Shown here piece by piece: positions 19,440 through 29,124 of a stretch of 40,827 nucleotides of DNA. The translations under genes were made by a program, and so were the position numbers. Numbering within the stretch: position 1 is the first letter of the stretch; the number at the start of each line of letters is the position of its first letter. Source of the stretch: a bacterium (GTDB taxonomy: Bacteria > 4484-113 > JAGGVC01); assembly GCA_021158185.1 (NCBI GenBank), contig JAGGVC010000009.1, positions 1-40,827 of the forward strand, written 5' to 3'. The notes under the pieces are model-generated. The model was not told the DNA's origin. It made no database searches and worked only from the letters and a program-made list of their open reading frames with translations.

Positions 19440-21284
19440 GTGGACGGTTTCCTTATAAACTCCGGGGCACTCGTTTTCCTTTCCCTTTCAGGCGTGATTC
19501 TCCTGTTTTATATGCTCAGGCTAAAACGCAGGCGAATGGAAGTAAGCTCCACATTACTTTTCAGCCAGGCATTAGAGGAATTCCAGGCGAACGCGCCCTT
19601 TCAGTGGCTGCGGAAAAATATGCTTCTGCTCTTGCAACTTATCGTTCTCATACTCATAGTGCTTGCACTTACGCGGCCGTTTTTTATTGCCCGAGCGCAA
19701 ACGGGCGGAAGGACGGTCTTGCTTATCGATGTCAGCTATTCGATGCTTGCATCGGACGGCGGGAAGACGCGGCTTCAACGGGCTATTGAAAAGGCGCGCT
19801 CGTTTGTAAACAGCCTGTCGGTCGGAGATCAGGAGATGATCGTTACTCTGTCCGACCGCCCGAAGGTTCTTTGCGGTTTCACGCCGGACAAGATGGAGTT
19901 GAATCGCAATATCTCGCTGCTTAGAGATGAAACAGGCGGTGCCGCAAACTTCGGCGAGGCGGTGAAGCTTCTTCAGCCAATCGTGAAAAGCGGCGCGCGT
20001 GTCATCGTTCTTTCCGACGGCGGTTTTGAAGGCGTAGAGGACTCAAGCCTTCCGGAAGGCGTTATTCTTGAGTTTATTGCGATTGGAAAGCGAATCAGTA
20101 ATGCAGGAATTACCACTCTTGCGCTATCAAGGGTGCCGGGCGGCGACGACTTTGAATTATTTGTTTCTGTGAAGAGCACTTTTGAGGAGAATATCCGCCG
20201 AACCATCATTCTAAAGGCTGGTGATTTGATAATTGACCAGCGAACGATTGACCTTCCTGCGGAGGGAAGTTCTGAGATTGTGATCTCGCCGTTGCCATGC
20301 ATTGATGTTCCGCTTTCGCTCTCATTTGCCGAAAAGGACGATTTTCCGGTGGACGACGAATGTTCCGTCGTGATTCCTGCTGAGCAGGTGATTCCTGTCA
20401 CGCTTGTGAGCGAACCTGACATATTGCTTGAGTCGGCACTTTTAAGCGACTCATCTCTGGATGTCGTGAGGATTTCGCCGAAGGCGCTTGATAGCGCATA
20501 TATGTTTGAGAGGCCGGGTGTATTCATTTTTAACAAGACGGTTCCTCTAGGCGGAGTTGCGGTTCCGATGCTCGTAATCGCACCTCCCGCACCCGTAGGC
20601 GGTGTAACACCCGGCGAATTCGTCGCGGGTCCCAGAATTGTGGATTGGGACAAAAATCATCCGCTGCTTTCGTTTATCAGCGTACCGGACATATCATTCG
20701 CACGGGCATATTCTGCAAGGCTCGCGCCGGGAATGCAGGTTGTGTTGGACGGTACGGAAGGCCCCCTGATTGTATCGGGCGAGGAATCGAATATGCGGTA
20801 CGCCGTGACGCTCTTTGATGTTGCGGAAAGCGACTTTCCTCTTCGTGCAGCCTTCCCGATTTTTCTTCACAATGCCGCAGTATGGCTTTCTAGAACAGCA
20901 AGCGGGTTTGATCCGTATAACGCTGCCGTAGGACGCCCCTGGAAGTTCAAAGTGGAAAGAGATGTTGTAAGTGCGACTCTCACGAGCCCGTCGGGGAAAA
21001 CAAGGATTCTTCAGGCGAGGGGCGGATATGTGAGCGGCATCGATCTAAACGAGATAGGTCTTTGGTCACTTGAAGCAGGGGATCAGGTAGCGAAAATCGC
21101 GGTGAACCTGCTCGATGTAAATGAAAGCGAGCTCGCGGTCAGCGAATCGTTCAAGCTTGGAGGAAAGGAAATCAAGTCCCAGTCGAAGGCAAGAATCAGC
21201 CGGGAAATTTACCCATGGCTGATCGTTCTCGCATTGCTGGTTATGCTTGGTGAGTGGTATCTGTACCACAAGAGGAATTTATAG
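19440..21284 (+). CDS. BatA-like N-terminal domain + von Willebrand factor A domain membrane protein
   Basis: N-terminal TM pair (GALVFLSLSGVILLFYMLRLKRRR; MLLLLQLIVLILIVLALTRPFF), MIDAS-like LLIDVSYSM, VIVLSDGG, C-terminal TM. Confidence 0.88.
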   Translation: MDGFLINSGALVFLSLSGVILLFYMLRLKRRRMEVSSTLLFSQALEEFQANAPFQWLRKNMLLLLQLIVLILIVLALTRPFFIARAQTGGRTVLLIDVSYSMLASDGGKTRLQRAIEKARSFVNSLSVGDQEMIVTLSDRPKVLCGFTPDKMELNRNISLLRDETGGAANFGEAVKLLQPIVKSGARVIVLSDGGFEGVEDSSLPEGVILEFIAIGKRISNAGITTLALSRVPGGDDFELFVSVKSTFEENIRRTIILKAGDLIIDQRTIDLPAEGSSEIVISPLPCIDVPLSLSFAEKDDFPVDDECSVVIPAEQVIPVTLVSEPDILLESALLSDSSLDVVRISPKALDSAYMFERPGVFIFNKTVPLGGVAVPMLVIAPPAPVGGVTPGEFVAGPRIVDWDKNHPLLSFISVPDISFARAYSARLAPGMQVVLDGTEGPLIVSGEESNMRYAVTLFDVAESDFPLRAAFPIFLHNAAVWLSRTASGFDPYNAAVGRPWKFKVERDVVSATLTSPSGKTRILQARGGYVSGIDLNEIGLWSLEAGDQVAKIAVNLLDVNESELAVSESFKLGGKEIKSQSKARISREIYPWLIVLALLVMLGEWYLYHKRNL

Positions 21285-21369
21285 CTGATGCAGTCTAAGC
21301 GAATATGGTGTTAGTTAGACGGCGCCTGAGGCAATCCTGATTGCAGGTGTCTCTGATAAGGAGGAAGCG

Positions 21370-21951
21370 ATGAACGCGGGACGCTTTATTTTTTCGATTG
21401 CGGTGTTTGTTTTGATTGCCGCCGGGTTTTCAGCATTCGGCGAGGTAACGACCGATAGGGGAAGTACAAGGGGAGATGCAGAACTTCGGCTAGAAGCCAG
21501 GGTTGCCGAGCTTGAATCACAGGTTGTTGATCTCTACGATCAGATAGAGGCCTACCAGAGTTACTGCAAGAACTACGGCGACATTCTGGCAAGGAATCTT
21601 CATACCAATCTGGAATCCCTTGCGGACAGGGCTAGAAGAGGGAAGATAAACAAAGAGCAGGCCTTTGAGCGGATTAACCTTATTCAGGCGCTTGCAGGCC
21701 GCGGTGAAAAGGTGGCGGGCGGACTCAGCGAGATGACCGACACGCGATGGCCTGTTCAGGGCGATTATGCACATCACCGCCATATCCTTGATCTGGCCGG
21801 AGTTTACTGCGACCGTCTTAGAGCCTATATCAATTATCCGAACGACCCGAACTGGAGCAATCTGCAGATCGTCAGGGATGGTTTGAATCACGCGATCAGA
21901 GACTACTACACACCGCAAAGGACTGATGACTATGGAGTCAAATATGATTAG
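21370..21951 (+). CDS. Secreted protein of unknown function with coiled-coil segment
   Basis: RBS AGGAGGAAGCGATG; signal peptide; ELRLEARVAELESQVVDLYDQIEAYQ. Confidence 0.75.
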   Translation: MNAGRFIFSIAVFVLIAAGFSAFGEVTTDRGSTRGDAELRLEARVAELESQVVDLYDQIEAYQSYCKNYGDILARNLHTNLESLADRARRGKINKEQAFERINLIQALAGRGEKVAGGLSEMTDTRWPVQGDYAHHRHILDLAGVYCDRLRAYINYPNDPNWSNLQIVRDGLNHAIRDYYTPQRTDDYGVKYD

Positions 21952-22945
21952 ATCGCTAAGCGTATTTCTCGTTTCTGTGATTGTCCTTGTTGCCGTCTTG
22001 GAGCCTGCGATTGCTTTGAGCGATGCAAAAGTGGCAATCCTCTCGGTTGCCGCCGTTCCGCATGGAGCAGGTGAGAGCCAGGTCGGTTCGAGTTTCGTAT
22101 ATCCCGATGTTCAGTCCATCGACATACAGATTACGTTGAGGCTTGACGCAGAAGATGCGAGGAAGGTTACTGTGTTCGCAGCGGGAAAGGATCAGGACGG
22201 CTGGCGGATCGGTAAGGGCAAGATTAGCGAGATCGTTGAACCTGGAGAGACGACGATCGTACTCGGAGACTTCGTGAAGCTCGATAATTTCTTCGGTGAA
22301 CACGATGTTACTCTCGAAATTGAAGTATCGTGCAGTGGAGCGCCAATCGTTCGAACCAGGAGATCGTTCAGTTTTACCGGTGTGCCTGAGCCTGTTGTGA
22401 AGGTTGATTATTCCGATCTCAGACCCAGGGACGAGCCGCTTTATATCGAATTTGTTCCAGGAGAGTCATTCAGTCTGAATCTATTTTACGAAATAGAGGA
22501 AAATCCAGCGGAGCTCGATCTTGTTTTGCGCATCTTTGCAGTGATGGACGAGCAGGATTTCGAGATCGATAATTACAGCTTTTCCGATCCATTCTGGGGC
22601 GAGACCGATATCGAATCCGAACCGGGCTTCTATCACGTGGAGTTTCATGGAAGACTGCCCGACAGGTTTCTCGAATTCTACAGGGAGCGTCATTATTTTC
22701 GTGTGATCGTCGTTCTTGATTTTGAGGAGCAGATAGGCATTTCCGAGCCGGTTGAAGGTTTGATATACGATGAATTTTATGGCGATAATCGAGAGCCTTA
22801 TTCGTCTGACGAAGCATTGATCAAACTGGAACGGGCATCGCGATGGCGTATAGATCGGCTCTCGCAGGAGATTTACAGGAAGCGTATAAGAGATCTGCGA
22901 GAACTGAAACGGCATAGGCGATTTGAGCTCTACTTCGGGTACTAG
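21926..22945 (+). CDS. Secreted protein of unknown function
   Basis: Signal peptide SLSVFLVSVIVLVAVLEPAIALS; overlaps upstream gene by up to 26 nt; start may be 21932 or 21944. Confidence 0.72.
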   Translation: MTMESNMIRSLSVFLVSVIVLVAVLEPAIALSDAKVAILSVAAVPHGAGESQVGSSFVYPDVQSIDIQITLRLDAEDARKVTVFAAGKDQDGWRIGKGKISEIVEPGETTIVLGDFVKLDNFFGEHDVTLEIEVSCSGAPIVRTRRSFSFTGVPEPVVKVDYSDLRPRDEPLYIEFVPGESFSLNLFYEIEENPAELDLVLRIFAVMDEQDFEIDNYSFSDPFWGETDIESEPGFYHVEFHGRLPDRFLEFYRERHYFRVIVVLDFEEQIGISEPVEGLIYDEFYGDNREPYSSDEALIKLERASRWRIDRLSQEIYRKRIRDLRELKRHRRFELYFGY

Positions 22946-23113
22946 CGCTTTGCAGAAGAACACGGATATATTGAGGCGTTTACGCAAATCGCATTACCCA
23001 GTTGATGATGTTGGTTTTCCAGGATAACCGGATGAAATTCACTGGCGTTGTCCATCGAGATTTCCCCGGAAAAGCTGGAGAGCTAACAATAGGGCTTTAT
23101 TCGTCAAAGTTCC

Positions 23114-23122
23114 TGCTATAAT
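23114..23122 (+). promoter_or_regulatory. Candidate extended -10 (TGCTATAAT) upstream of the PAS gene
   Basis: TG-n-TATAAT about 48 nt upstream of ATG 23171. Confidence 0.35.
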
Positions 23123-23170
23123 TCTTGTGGCTTATGGGTCGCACGATGGCCCGATTGGATGGATTGATTG

Positions 23171-24691
23171 ATGGTGCCGAAGTTTGCAGCTATTCCGTCG
23201 TTTTCAGAGATCATTGCACAGATCGGTGAAGCGCTGTGGGTGGTCAGTCCTTCCGGTCAATGGGTTTACGTTAATCCGACTTTCTCGCGTTTCATTGGAA
23301 TTCGGGATGAGGATGTATATTCGCATCAGTTGTTCGAATACATTCATCCTGATGATAAGAATGAATGTGCGCAGGTTTTCGAGCAGCTCAAGGCTGGCGC
23401 TGATATAGCAGACGTAAGATACAGACTGGTTCATAGTGAGGGTATGGATGTCTGGGTCACTTCCGTTGTCACGGCTGTGCGCGACACATCGAGGCATATT
23501 CAGTATTTTGTCGGTACAAGCAGAAAGGTTAGTGCCGAGAAAACAGAACCGGCCAAGGGTGGCTCGGAAACAAGTAAAGAGCAGGCAGCGCTCCCCAAGG
23601 GGCCGGAGATACCGTACGAGAGCGTAATCGAGCTTATGCCCAATCCTGTGTGGGTCGTGGACACCGCAAGGAATTTCATCTTTACAAATCCGGCGTTCAA
23701 CATTCTCGTAGGATATTCAGGGAACGAGCTGGTCGGCAAAGGACTTGCGGATATTTCGAATCCTGGCAAAGTAGAAGAACTAGACGCGTCGGTCAAGCGG
23801 CTCATCGAAGGTGAAGAGCTTGCCGAGGTTGACATTTCACTTCGCCATAGAAACGGTAAGGATATTCCGGTCAGGTTCCTGATTAAGCCCGTGCGTTCGC
23901 AGGAAGGCGGTATAAAGCTGTTTATCGGTTCCAGCCGTGTGCAAGGTAAGCATCTTCCCGGCAGTGCATTACCGGATCCTGCTGAGCCTTACAAGTATGC
24001 ATTGGAATGCATAGGTGTTCCGGCCTGGCTTTCCGATGTAAAAGGTAACTGGATTCACGTCAACTCGGCGTTCAGCTTGCTTGTCGGGCTGAAACACGGC
24101 GAGATACCGAGCGGCAACCTTCCGGGAATCGTCCATCCGGACGATCAGGGCCTTATCAAGAGCGCGCTGTCGGACTTGAGAAAAACTGATTCAGTAAAGC
24201 TGTCCTGTAGAATTCAGCCTGGTGCGGATAAAGTGTACTGGATGGATATTACATTGAGTGCAGTGAAGGCGGACGACGGGAAGCTGGCCTATATTCTTGC
24301 AACTGCACGTGATCTGACAAATGAGCACAACCTCGAGACCAAAGTTGCACATCTCAACAGCAGATTGCAGGATGTCATCGACCAGATGGATGATGCAACT
24401 CTCGCAACTGACAGGGATGGCAAGATAAGAATGATCAACACCAGGATTCCCGACTTGCTCGACAGGATGGACTTTGAAATCCTGGAGCAGGGAATCGCCG
24501 ATATTTTCCCGCCTGGTTATGCAAATAATGTCGGGAATGCGATGAAAGCTGCGTCATCCGGGAATTCCGGCGATGTAACTGTTGAAGTTGAACGAGCGGA
24601 AGGCTCTGTTCCGCTTGCTTTCAAATATGTTCCTCTGAGGCACGAAGGCGTCGTAGACGGTGTTTTGATCGTTTTAAGGAAGCTTGGATAG
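23171..24691 (+). CDS. Multi-PAS domain protein without recognisable output domain
   Basis: Repeated PAS motifs: GQWVYVNPTFSRFIGIRDEDV, RNFIFTNPAFNILVGYSGNELVGK, GNWIHVNSAFSLLVGLKHGE, and a fourth C-terminal PAS-like segment; ends at VLRKLG. Confidence 0.85.
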   Translation: MVPKFAAIPSFSEIIAQIGEALWVVSPSGQWVYVNPTFSRFIGIRDEDVYSHQLFEYIHPDDKNECAQVFEQLKAGADIADVRYRLVHSEGMDVWVTSVVTAVRDTSRHIQYFVGTSRKVSAEKTEPAKGGSETSKEQAALPKGPEIPYESVIELMPNPVWVVDTARNFIFTNPAFNILVGYSGNELVGKGLADISNPGKVEELDASVKRLIEGEELAEVDISLRHRNGKDIPVRFLIKPVRSQEGGIKLFIGSSRVQGKHLPGSALPDPAEPYKYALECIGVPAWLSDVKGNWIHVNSAFSLLVGLKHGEIPSGNLPGIVHPDDQGLIKSALSDLRKTDSVKLSCRIQPGADKVYWMDITLSAVKADDGKLAYILATARDLTNEHNLETKVAHLNSRLQDVIDQMDDATLATDRDGKIRMINTRIPDLLDRMDFEILEQGIADIFPPGYANNVGNAMKAASSGNSGDVTVEVERAEGSVPLAFKYVPLRHEGVVDGVLIVLRKLG

Positions 24692-24703
24692 CTTTCCTTA
24701 AAA
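24672..24703. terminator. Candidate bidirectional terminator hairpin
   Basis: TTTTAAGGAAGC ... GCTTTCCTTAAAA inverted repeat (one-nt bulge) spanning the PAS stop codon, between convergent genes. Confidence 0.5.
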
Positions 24704-24739
24704 GCCCTTGCTTTTACACATTCATCCTTGGGACTCGTT

Positions 24740-25720
24740 TCATTCGAGCATGTCCCAGTCCAGCCTTGAATCGGCAGGGATTTCCGCTTTTGCCTTCTTG
24801 CCTATAATTTCATCCGCCTGGCTTGGGTTGATGCCGTCGCCGGGTCTTCGAAATGCAAGCATCTCTTCTGAAATCACCGTTCCTGCCGGGATACTGTTTG
24901 CTGAAAAAATGCTGCGGCGCGCGATTGCGATCATATTGAGTTCGGACGGCTGAGCAGTTTTTATGCCAGTGCCGAGTGCTTCTTCAACAGCCCTTATGCC
25001 GTTGACTAAGTCTGCGAGTTCCTCGTAGTCGCAGCTCCCCGGAATGTCAGGCCCTTCAACGCTTTTGTCGAGAGCGAAGTGTTTTTCAATGACTTTTGCA
25101 CCGAGTGCTGCGGCAGCGATGCATGAATAGTTGCCGATAGTATGGTCACTGAACCCCACATTTCCACCGAAATGCTCCGCCATTTCCAGGATTGCAAGCA
25201 GATTGGCTTCGCTGTACGGAGTGGGATAGAGCGTGGTGCAGTGCAGCATCACCGCCCGCGGGCATCCCGCATCAAGGGCGGCGTTGTATGCAGCCTTTGT
25301 TTCATCGAGCGAGCCCATGCCTGTCGAGATGAACATCGGCTTCTTCTTTTTCGCAACGTGTTTGATAAGCGGGATGTTTGTCAGGTCGCAGGATGCAATT
25401 TTGAATACATCTACTTGAAGCCGTTCGAGCATATCCGCCTTTTCAAAATCAAACGGCGTGGACATGAATTCGATCCCAATGCGCTTGCATTCATCCGCAA
25501 GCATCCTGTGATCGTTTTCGGAAAGTTCGAAACGCTTGAAAAACTCGTACTGGTCGGGCGCATAATTTTTGCTTGCAAGCTCGGCTGCCGTGAAGCTTTG
25601 GAATTTGATTGCATCGACCTTGGCGTTTGAAGCCTTTTGAATCATTTCTCTTGCAACATTCATATCGCCGTTATGATTTATCCCGGCTTCCGCGATGATG
25701 AAAATGCTGCCCATATGCAA
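24740..25720 (-). CDS. neuB: N-acetylneuraminate/legionaminate-type (nonulosonate) synthase, NeuB family
   Basis: IAEAGINHNGD, KFQSF, STPFD, KIASCDLTNIPLI, STGMG, HCTTLYPTP, GFSDHT, IEKHFALD, C-terminal SAF-like domain; likely start ATG 25714 after GGAGGG. Confidence 0.93.
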   Translation of the reverse strand: MHMGSIFIIAEAGINHNGDMNVAREMIQKASNAKVDAIKFQSFTAAELASKNYAPDQYEFFKRFELSENDHRMLADECKRIGIEFMSTPFDFEKADMLERLQVDVFKIASCDLTNIPLIKHVAKKKKPMFISTGMGSLDETKAAYNAALDAGCPRAVMLHCTTLYPTPYSEANLLAILEMAEHFGGNVGFSDHTIGNYSCIAAAALGAKVIEKHFALDKSVEGPDIPGSCDYEELADLVNGIRAVEEALGTGIKTAQPSELNMIAIARRSIFSANSIPAGTVISEEMLAFRRPGDGINPSQADEIIGKKAKAEIPADSRLDWDMLE

Positions 25721-25846
25721 GATGCCCTCCAGTGATGTGAAAGTGGCAGATTGTCTTTTCCCACGGATTACGTGAGCCGCTTGATGATTCGAGCGCCAAA
25801 ATCAGGATTCGGAGAACCGATCCGTTACGGTAAGCAACAGCGGAAT

Positions 25847-26608
25847 CTAGATGTTCAACATCTGAACCGTCTGAGTGATCAAGGGGATTTGAATCACCCC
25901 CTTGTTTATATTCAGAAGGTCAGGGTTTGCGTCGAGAAACCTTATTACATCTTCGAGCGCGATGATTTCGCCATCCTTGTACAGGGAGTCGTAGATTTTC
26001 GTCATCAGTTCGTAATCTTCCTGCGTGTCCACGGTGAGTCTGAGCTCCTGGCGGGCGATTTCTTTTTCTACCGGCAGGTCATGCATGCTGAATCCATGCT
26101 GCCCCTGTCTTGCGTGTAAATAATATGTAACATGTTCACGATAGATGGCGTCCTTTGCGATGTAGTCAACCTTGTCGAGCGTGCGCAATGTGAAAGCTTC
26201 AGCCATGGTTCCTAGCGGGAGCATTTTCTGGCATGCGTAATCACACTCAGGATGGCTTTCCAGGTAGGCTGCACAGTCATCGATGCTCTCTGGATGAACG
26301 AGCGGATTATCGCCCGTTGTACGCACAATAATGTCGGCCTTCATCGTATATCCTGCAAAGATATAGCGTGACAGAACATCATCTTCGCTTCCGCGTATAA
26401 AATCAACTCCGTAATCCTGGCAGAATTCCACAAGGATATCGTCGCTCTTTTCGTTTGTTGTGGCGACGCATATTCGGTCTGTCGTCTCTGAGCGCTTGAT
26501 TCGTTCAAGAATGTGCCAGATAATCGGCTGCCCGGACAAGGGCAAGAGTACCTTACCTGGAAGGCGACTTGAATTCATGCGCGCTTGTAGGACGACTACT
26601 TTGTGCAT
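25847..26608 (-). CDS. Cytidylyltransferase, SpsF/NeuA-like
   Basis: VVVLQARMNSSRLPGKVLLPLSGQPIIWHILERIKRS, TTGDNPLVHPE, LTVDTQEDYELM; AAGGAG RBS. Confidence 0.9.
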   Translation of the reverse strand: MHKVVVLQARMNSSRLPGKVLLPLSGQPIIWHILERIKRSETTDRICVATTNEKSDDILVEFCQDYGVDFIRGSEDDVLSRYIFAGYTMKADIIVRTTGDNPLVHPESIDDCAAYLESHPECDYACQKMLPLGTMAEAFTLRTLDKVDYIAKDAIYREHVTYYLHARQGQHGFSMHDLPVEKEIARQELRLTVDTQEDYELMTKIYDSLYKDGEIIALEDVIRFLDANPDLLNINKGVIQIPLITQTVQMLNI

Positions 26609-26671
26609 AGGGGTATCTCCTTAGAAAGGCTGTAATGCTTAAAAAATTCGGGCTGCAAAGCATCCACTTAC

Positions 26672-26699
26672 ATTATAACAAATATTTTTTCATCTGCAA
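26672..26699 (-). promoter_or_regulatory. Candidate promoter for the cytidylyltransferase
   Basis: Minus strand TTGCAG (26699-26694), 16 nt, TATAAT (26677-26672), about 60 nt upstream of ATG 26608. Confidence 0.5.
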
Positions 26700-26788
26700 G
26701 TGGCAAAATATGCCCCGTATTGGTATAGAATAATAGTGTGCTGTCTAACAGCATGGTTGTCGTGCTTTTTTTGGATAAAGGATTCCCC

Positions 26789-27961
26789 ATGGCCGGTAGC
26801 GACGCAGACATTACGCTGAATGACCTTCTTGTGATGATGGTCAGGCGCAACGCCAGCGATATGCATATAAAGGCTTACGGCCCGGTCGTCTTTAGAATCG
26901 ACGGTCGTATTGTTAAATCGCCTTTCGAGGTTAAGAGCGAAGCCGATGCAAAGGGGCTTGTCTATTCTTCTCTGACAGAGAATCAGATTGCCAAGCTCGA
27001 AAACGAGTTGGAACTCGACTATGCCTACGAACTCAAGGGCTATTGCAGGTTTCGTGCGAATGCCTTTTTCCAGAACAACACGATAAGCGCAAGCTTCCGC
27101 AAGATTCCATTGATCATTCCGACGATCGAGGAGCTTTCGCTTCCTGAAATCTGCAAGGATTTTGCGAAGATGCCCAACGGTCTTATCCTGGTCTGCGGGC
27201 CGACCGGATGTGGAAAATCCACTACTCTTGCCGCGGTAATCGACCACATCAACAAGACCAAGGAATGCCGGATAATCACGATTGAGGATCCGATCGAATA
27301 TGTCTACAAGGATAATCTCGCCATGATCTGCCAGCGTGAGGTTGGGCGCGATACCAAGGCGATTGCCTCTGCCCTTCGCGAGACGCTTAGACAGGACCCC
27401 GATGTGATTCTTGTGGGCGAGATGCGCGATCTTGAAACGATGTCCCTCGCTCTTACAGCAGCGGAAACGGGACACCTGGTTTTCGCAACTCTTCACACGC
27501 AGAGCGCAGCAAAAAACATTGATCGAATAATTGACGTTTTCCCGCCGCAGAAGCAAACTCAGATTCGGGTTCAGGTTTCGCAAACGCTTCGCGTTGTGCT
27601 TTCTCAGTCGCTTATCCCAAAGGCCTATGGTATAGGCCGCATACCTGCCGTTGAGATAATGATCGTTAACAGCGCCATTCAGAACCTGATCAGGGAGCAA
27701 AAGACTTACCAGATCAAAAGTGTGATTCAAACGAATACGAGGCAGGGAATGTGCACGCTCGATCAGGCGCTCGGCGAACTGGTGGCGCGGGGGATGATCA
27801 GCATGGACGAAGCATCCTTGAGATGCGAGAGCCTCGATGATGTCAAGGAATCGGTTGCAAGGCTCAAGACCGGCGATCTGGATTCATTCAGGGGTGTTCC
27901 AAGCAGGAACAACAAGGCTCTGAGCGAGAATTCAAGCACAAGAACTGCCCGTTCCCGCTAA
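26789..27961 (+). CDS. pilT: Type IV pilus retraction ATPase PilT
   Basis: ASDMHIKAYGPVVFRIDGRI, Walker A GPTGCGKSTT, Walker B ILVGEMRD, AETGHLVFATLHTQSAAKNIDRIIDVFP. Confidence 0.95.
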   Translation: MAGSDADITLNDLLVMMVRRNASDMHIKAYGPVVFRIDGRIVKSPFEVKSEADAKGLVYSSLTENQIAKLENELELDYAYELKGYCRFRANAFFQNNTISASFRKIPLIIPTIEELSLPEICKDFAKMPNGLILVCGPTGCGKSTTLAAVIDHINKTKECRIITIEDPIEYVYKDNLAMICQREVGRDTKAIASALRETLRQDPDVILVGEMRDLETMSLALTAAETGHLVFATLHTQSAAKNIDRIIDVFPPQKQTQIRVQVSQTLRVVLSQSLIPKAYGIGRIPAVEIMIVNSAIQNLIREQKTYQIKSVIQTNTRQGMCTLDQALGELVARGMISMDEASLRCESLDDVKESVARLKTGDLDSFRGVPSRNNKALSENSSTRTARSR

Positions 27962-28008
27962 AACATTAAACGCGTGGTAGAATCGCCGTCCCATTGTCGG
28001 AGTTGTTT

Positions 28009-28992
28009 ATGAAGGCTTTAGTCACAGGTATCACAGGATTTGCTGGGAGCCACCTTGCCGAACACCTTCTGCGTGAAGGATATGAGGTAAGAGGGACGTT
28101 TCGACCGAGAAGTCCGCTTGATAATGTTTCCCATATTCTAGACAACATCAAGCTTGTCGAATGCGAGCTTACGGATCCGTTCAACGTAAGAAAGCTATTC
28201 GATAATTACGAGCCTGATCTCATTTTTCACCTTGCTGCTCAAAGCTTCGTTGCAGCAAGCTGGCGATCCCCAAGGAACACGATTGTGAATAACATCGTAA
28301 GCCAGTTGAATCTGTTTGAATCATTGATGGAGAGAGGGCTTAATCCAACATTCCTCGTTGCGGGTTCAAGCGAGGAATACGGCAGGATACGCTCCGGCGA
28401 TTTTCCCATAACGGAAGCGATTCCGCTTAAGCCGCTTTCTCCCTACGGTGTCAGCAAGGTCGCCCAGGATATGCTCGGTTATCAGTACTTCCAGAGCTAC
28501 GGCCTGAACGTTATTCGCACCCGTGCGTTTAACCATACCGGGCCGCGCAGGGGCGAGGTATTCGTAACATCCAACTTCGCTCTGCAGATTGCGCAGATTG
28601 AGCTTGGAGAGCGCGATAAAGTGATCAAGGTGGGAAACCTCGACGCGGAGCGCGATTTTACGGATGTCAGGGATACCGTACGTGCATACGTACAGGTTCT
28701 TCGCGAAGGGCGTGTCGGTGACATATACAACATTGCATCCGGGAAGGCGCGCAGTATTCGGAGCGTCCTGGACACACTTCTGGCACTTTCGAGGGTTGAT
28801 GTAAGAACCGAGGTCGACGAGTCGAGACTCAGACCATCCGACCTGCCCAAGCTTGAGGGAAGTTATGACAAGCTTCGTAATGCGACGGGATGGGAGCCTA
28901 AGATTCCATTTGAAAAAACAATGAGCGATCTGCTCGATTACTGGCGTGACCGGCTGAAGAAGGGATACAAGCCCAGCACACAGCGTTGTTAG
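28009..28992 (+). CDS. NAD-dependent sugar-nucleotide epimerase/dehydratase (GDP-mannose 4,6-dehydratase / RMD-like)
   Basis: Rossmann MKALVTGITGFAGSHLAEHLL, YGVSKVAQD (YxxxK), FNHTGPRRGEVFVTSNFALQIA, ERDFTDVRDTVRAY. Confidence 0.92.
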   Translation: MKALVTGITGFAGSHLAEHLLREGYEVRGTFRPRSPLDNVSHILDNIKLVECELTDPFNVRKLFDNYEPDLIFHLAAQSFVAASWRSPRNTIVNNIVSQLNLFESLMERGLNPTFLVAGSSEEYGRIRSGDFPITEAIPLKPLSPYGVSKVAQDMLGYQYFQSYGLNVIRTRAFNHTGPRRGEVFVTSNFALQIAQIELGERDKVIKVGNLDAERDFTDVRDTVRAYVQVLREGRVGDIYNIASGKARSIRSVLDTLLALSRVDVRTEVDESRLRPSDLPKLEGSYDKLRNATGWEPKIPFEKTMSDLLDYWRDRLKKGYKPSTQRC

Positions 28993-29124
28993 GTGCCTTG
29001 CTATCCACACGCCTGCAGGATGAAGCCTTGTTTGTGAAGCTTCGTGAGTATCGAGCGGTTTATTACATATCTGATTTGATGTTGATGGGATTTGTGACGG
29101 TGTAATCTTATAGGAGTGAATGCG

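Noticed and set aside
25877-25906. CAAGGGG...CCCCTTG inverted repeat
   Set aside because: Inside the cytidylyltransferase coding end with no T-run; insufficient to call a terminator.
26726-26740. TAGAAT 6 nt before a GTG in the pilT ORF as a fifth leaderless start
   Set aside because: ATG at 26789 has an SD-like AAAGGA and better matches PilT N-termini, so the GTG is probably not the start.
26690-27730. 346-aa minus-strand ORF
   Set aside because: Fully antisense to pilT, which has all Walker and PilT motifs; no family signature or RBS on the minus strand.
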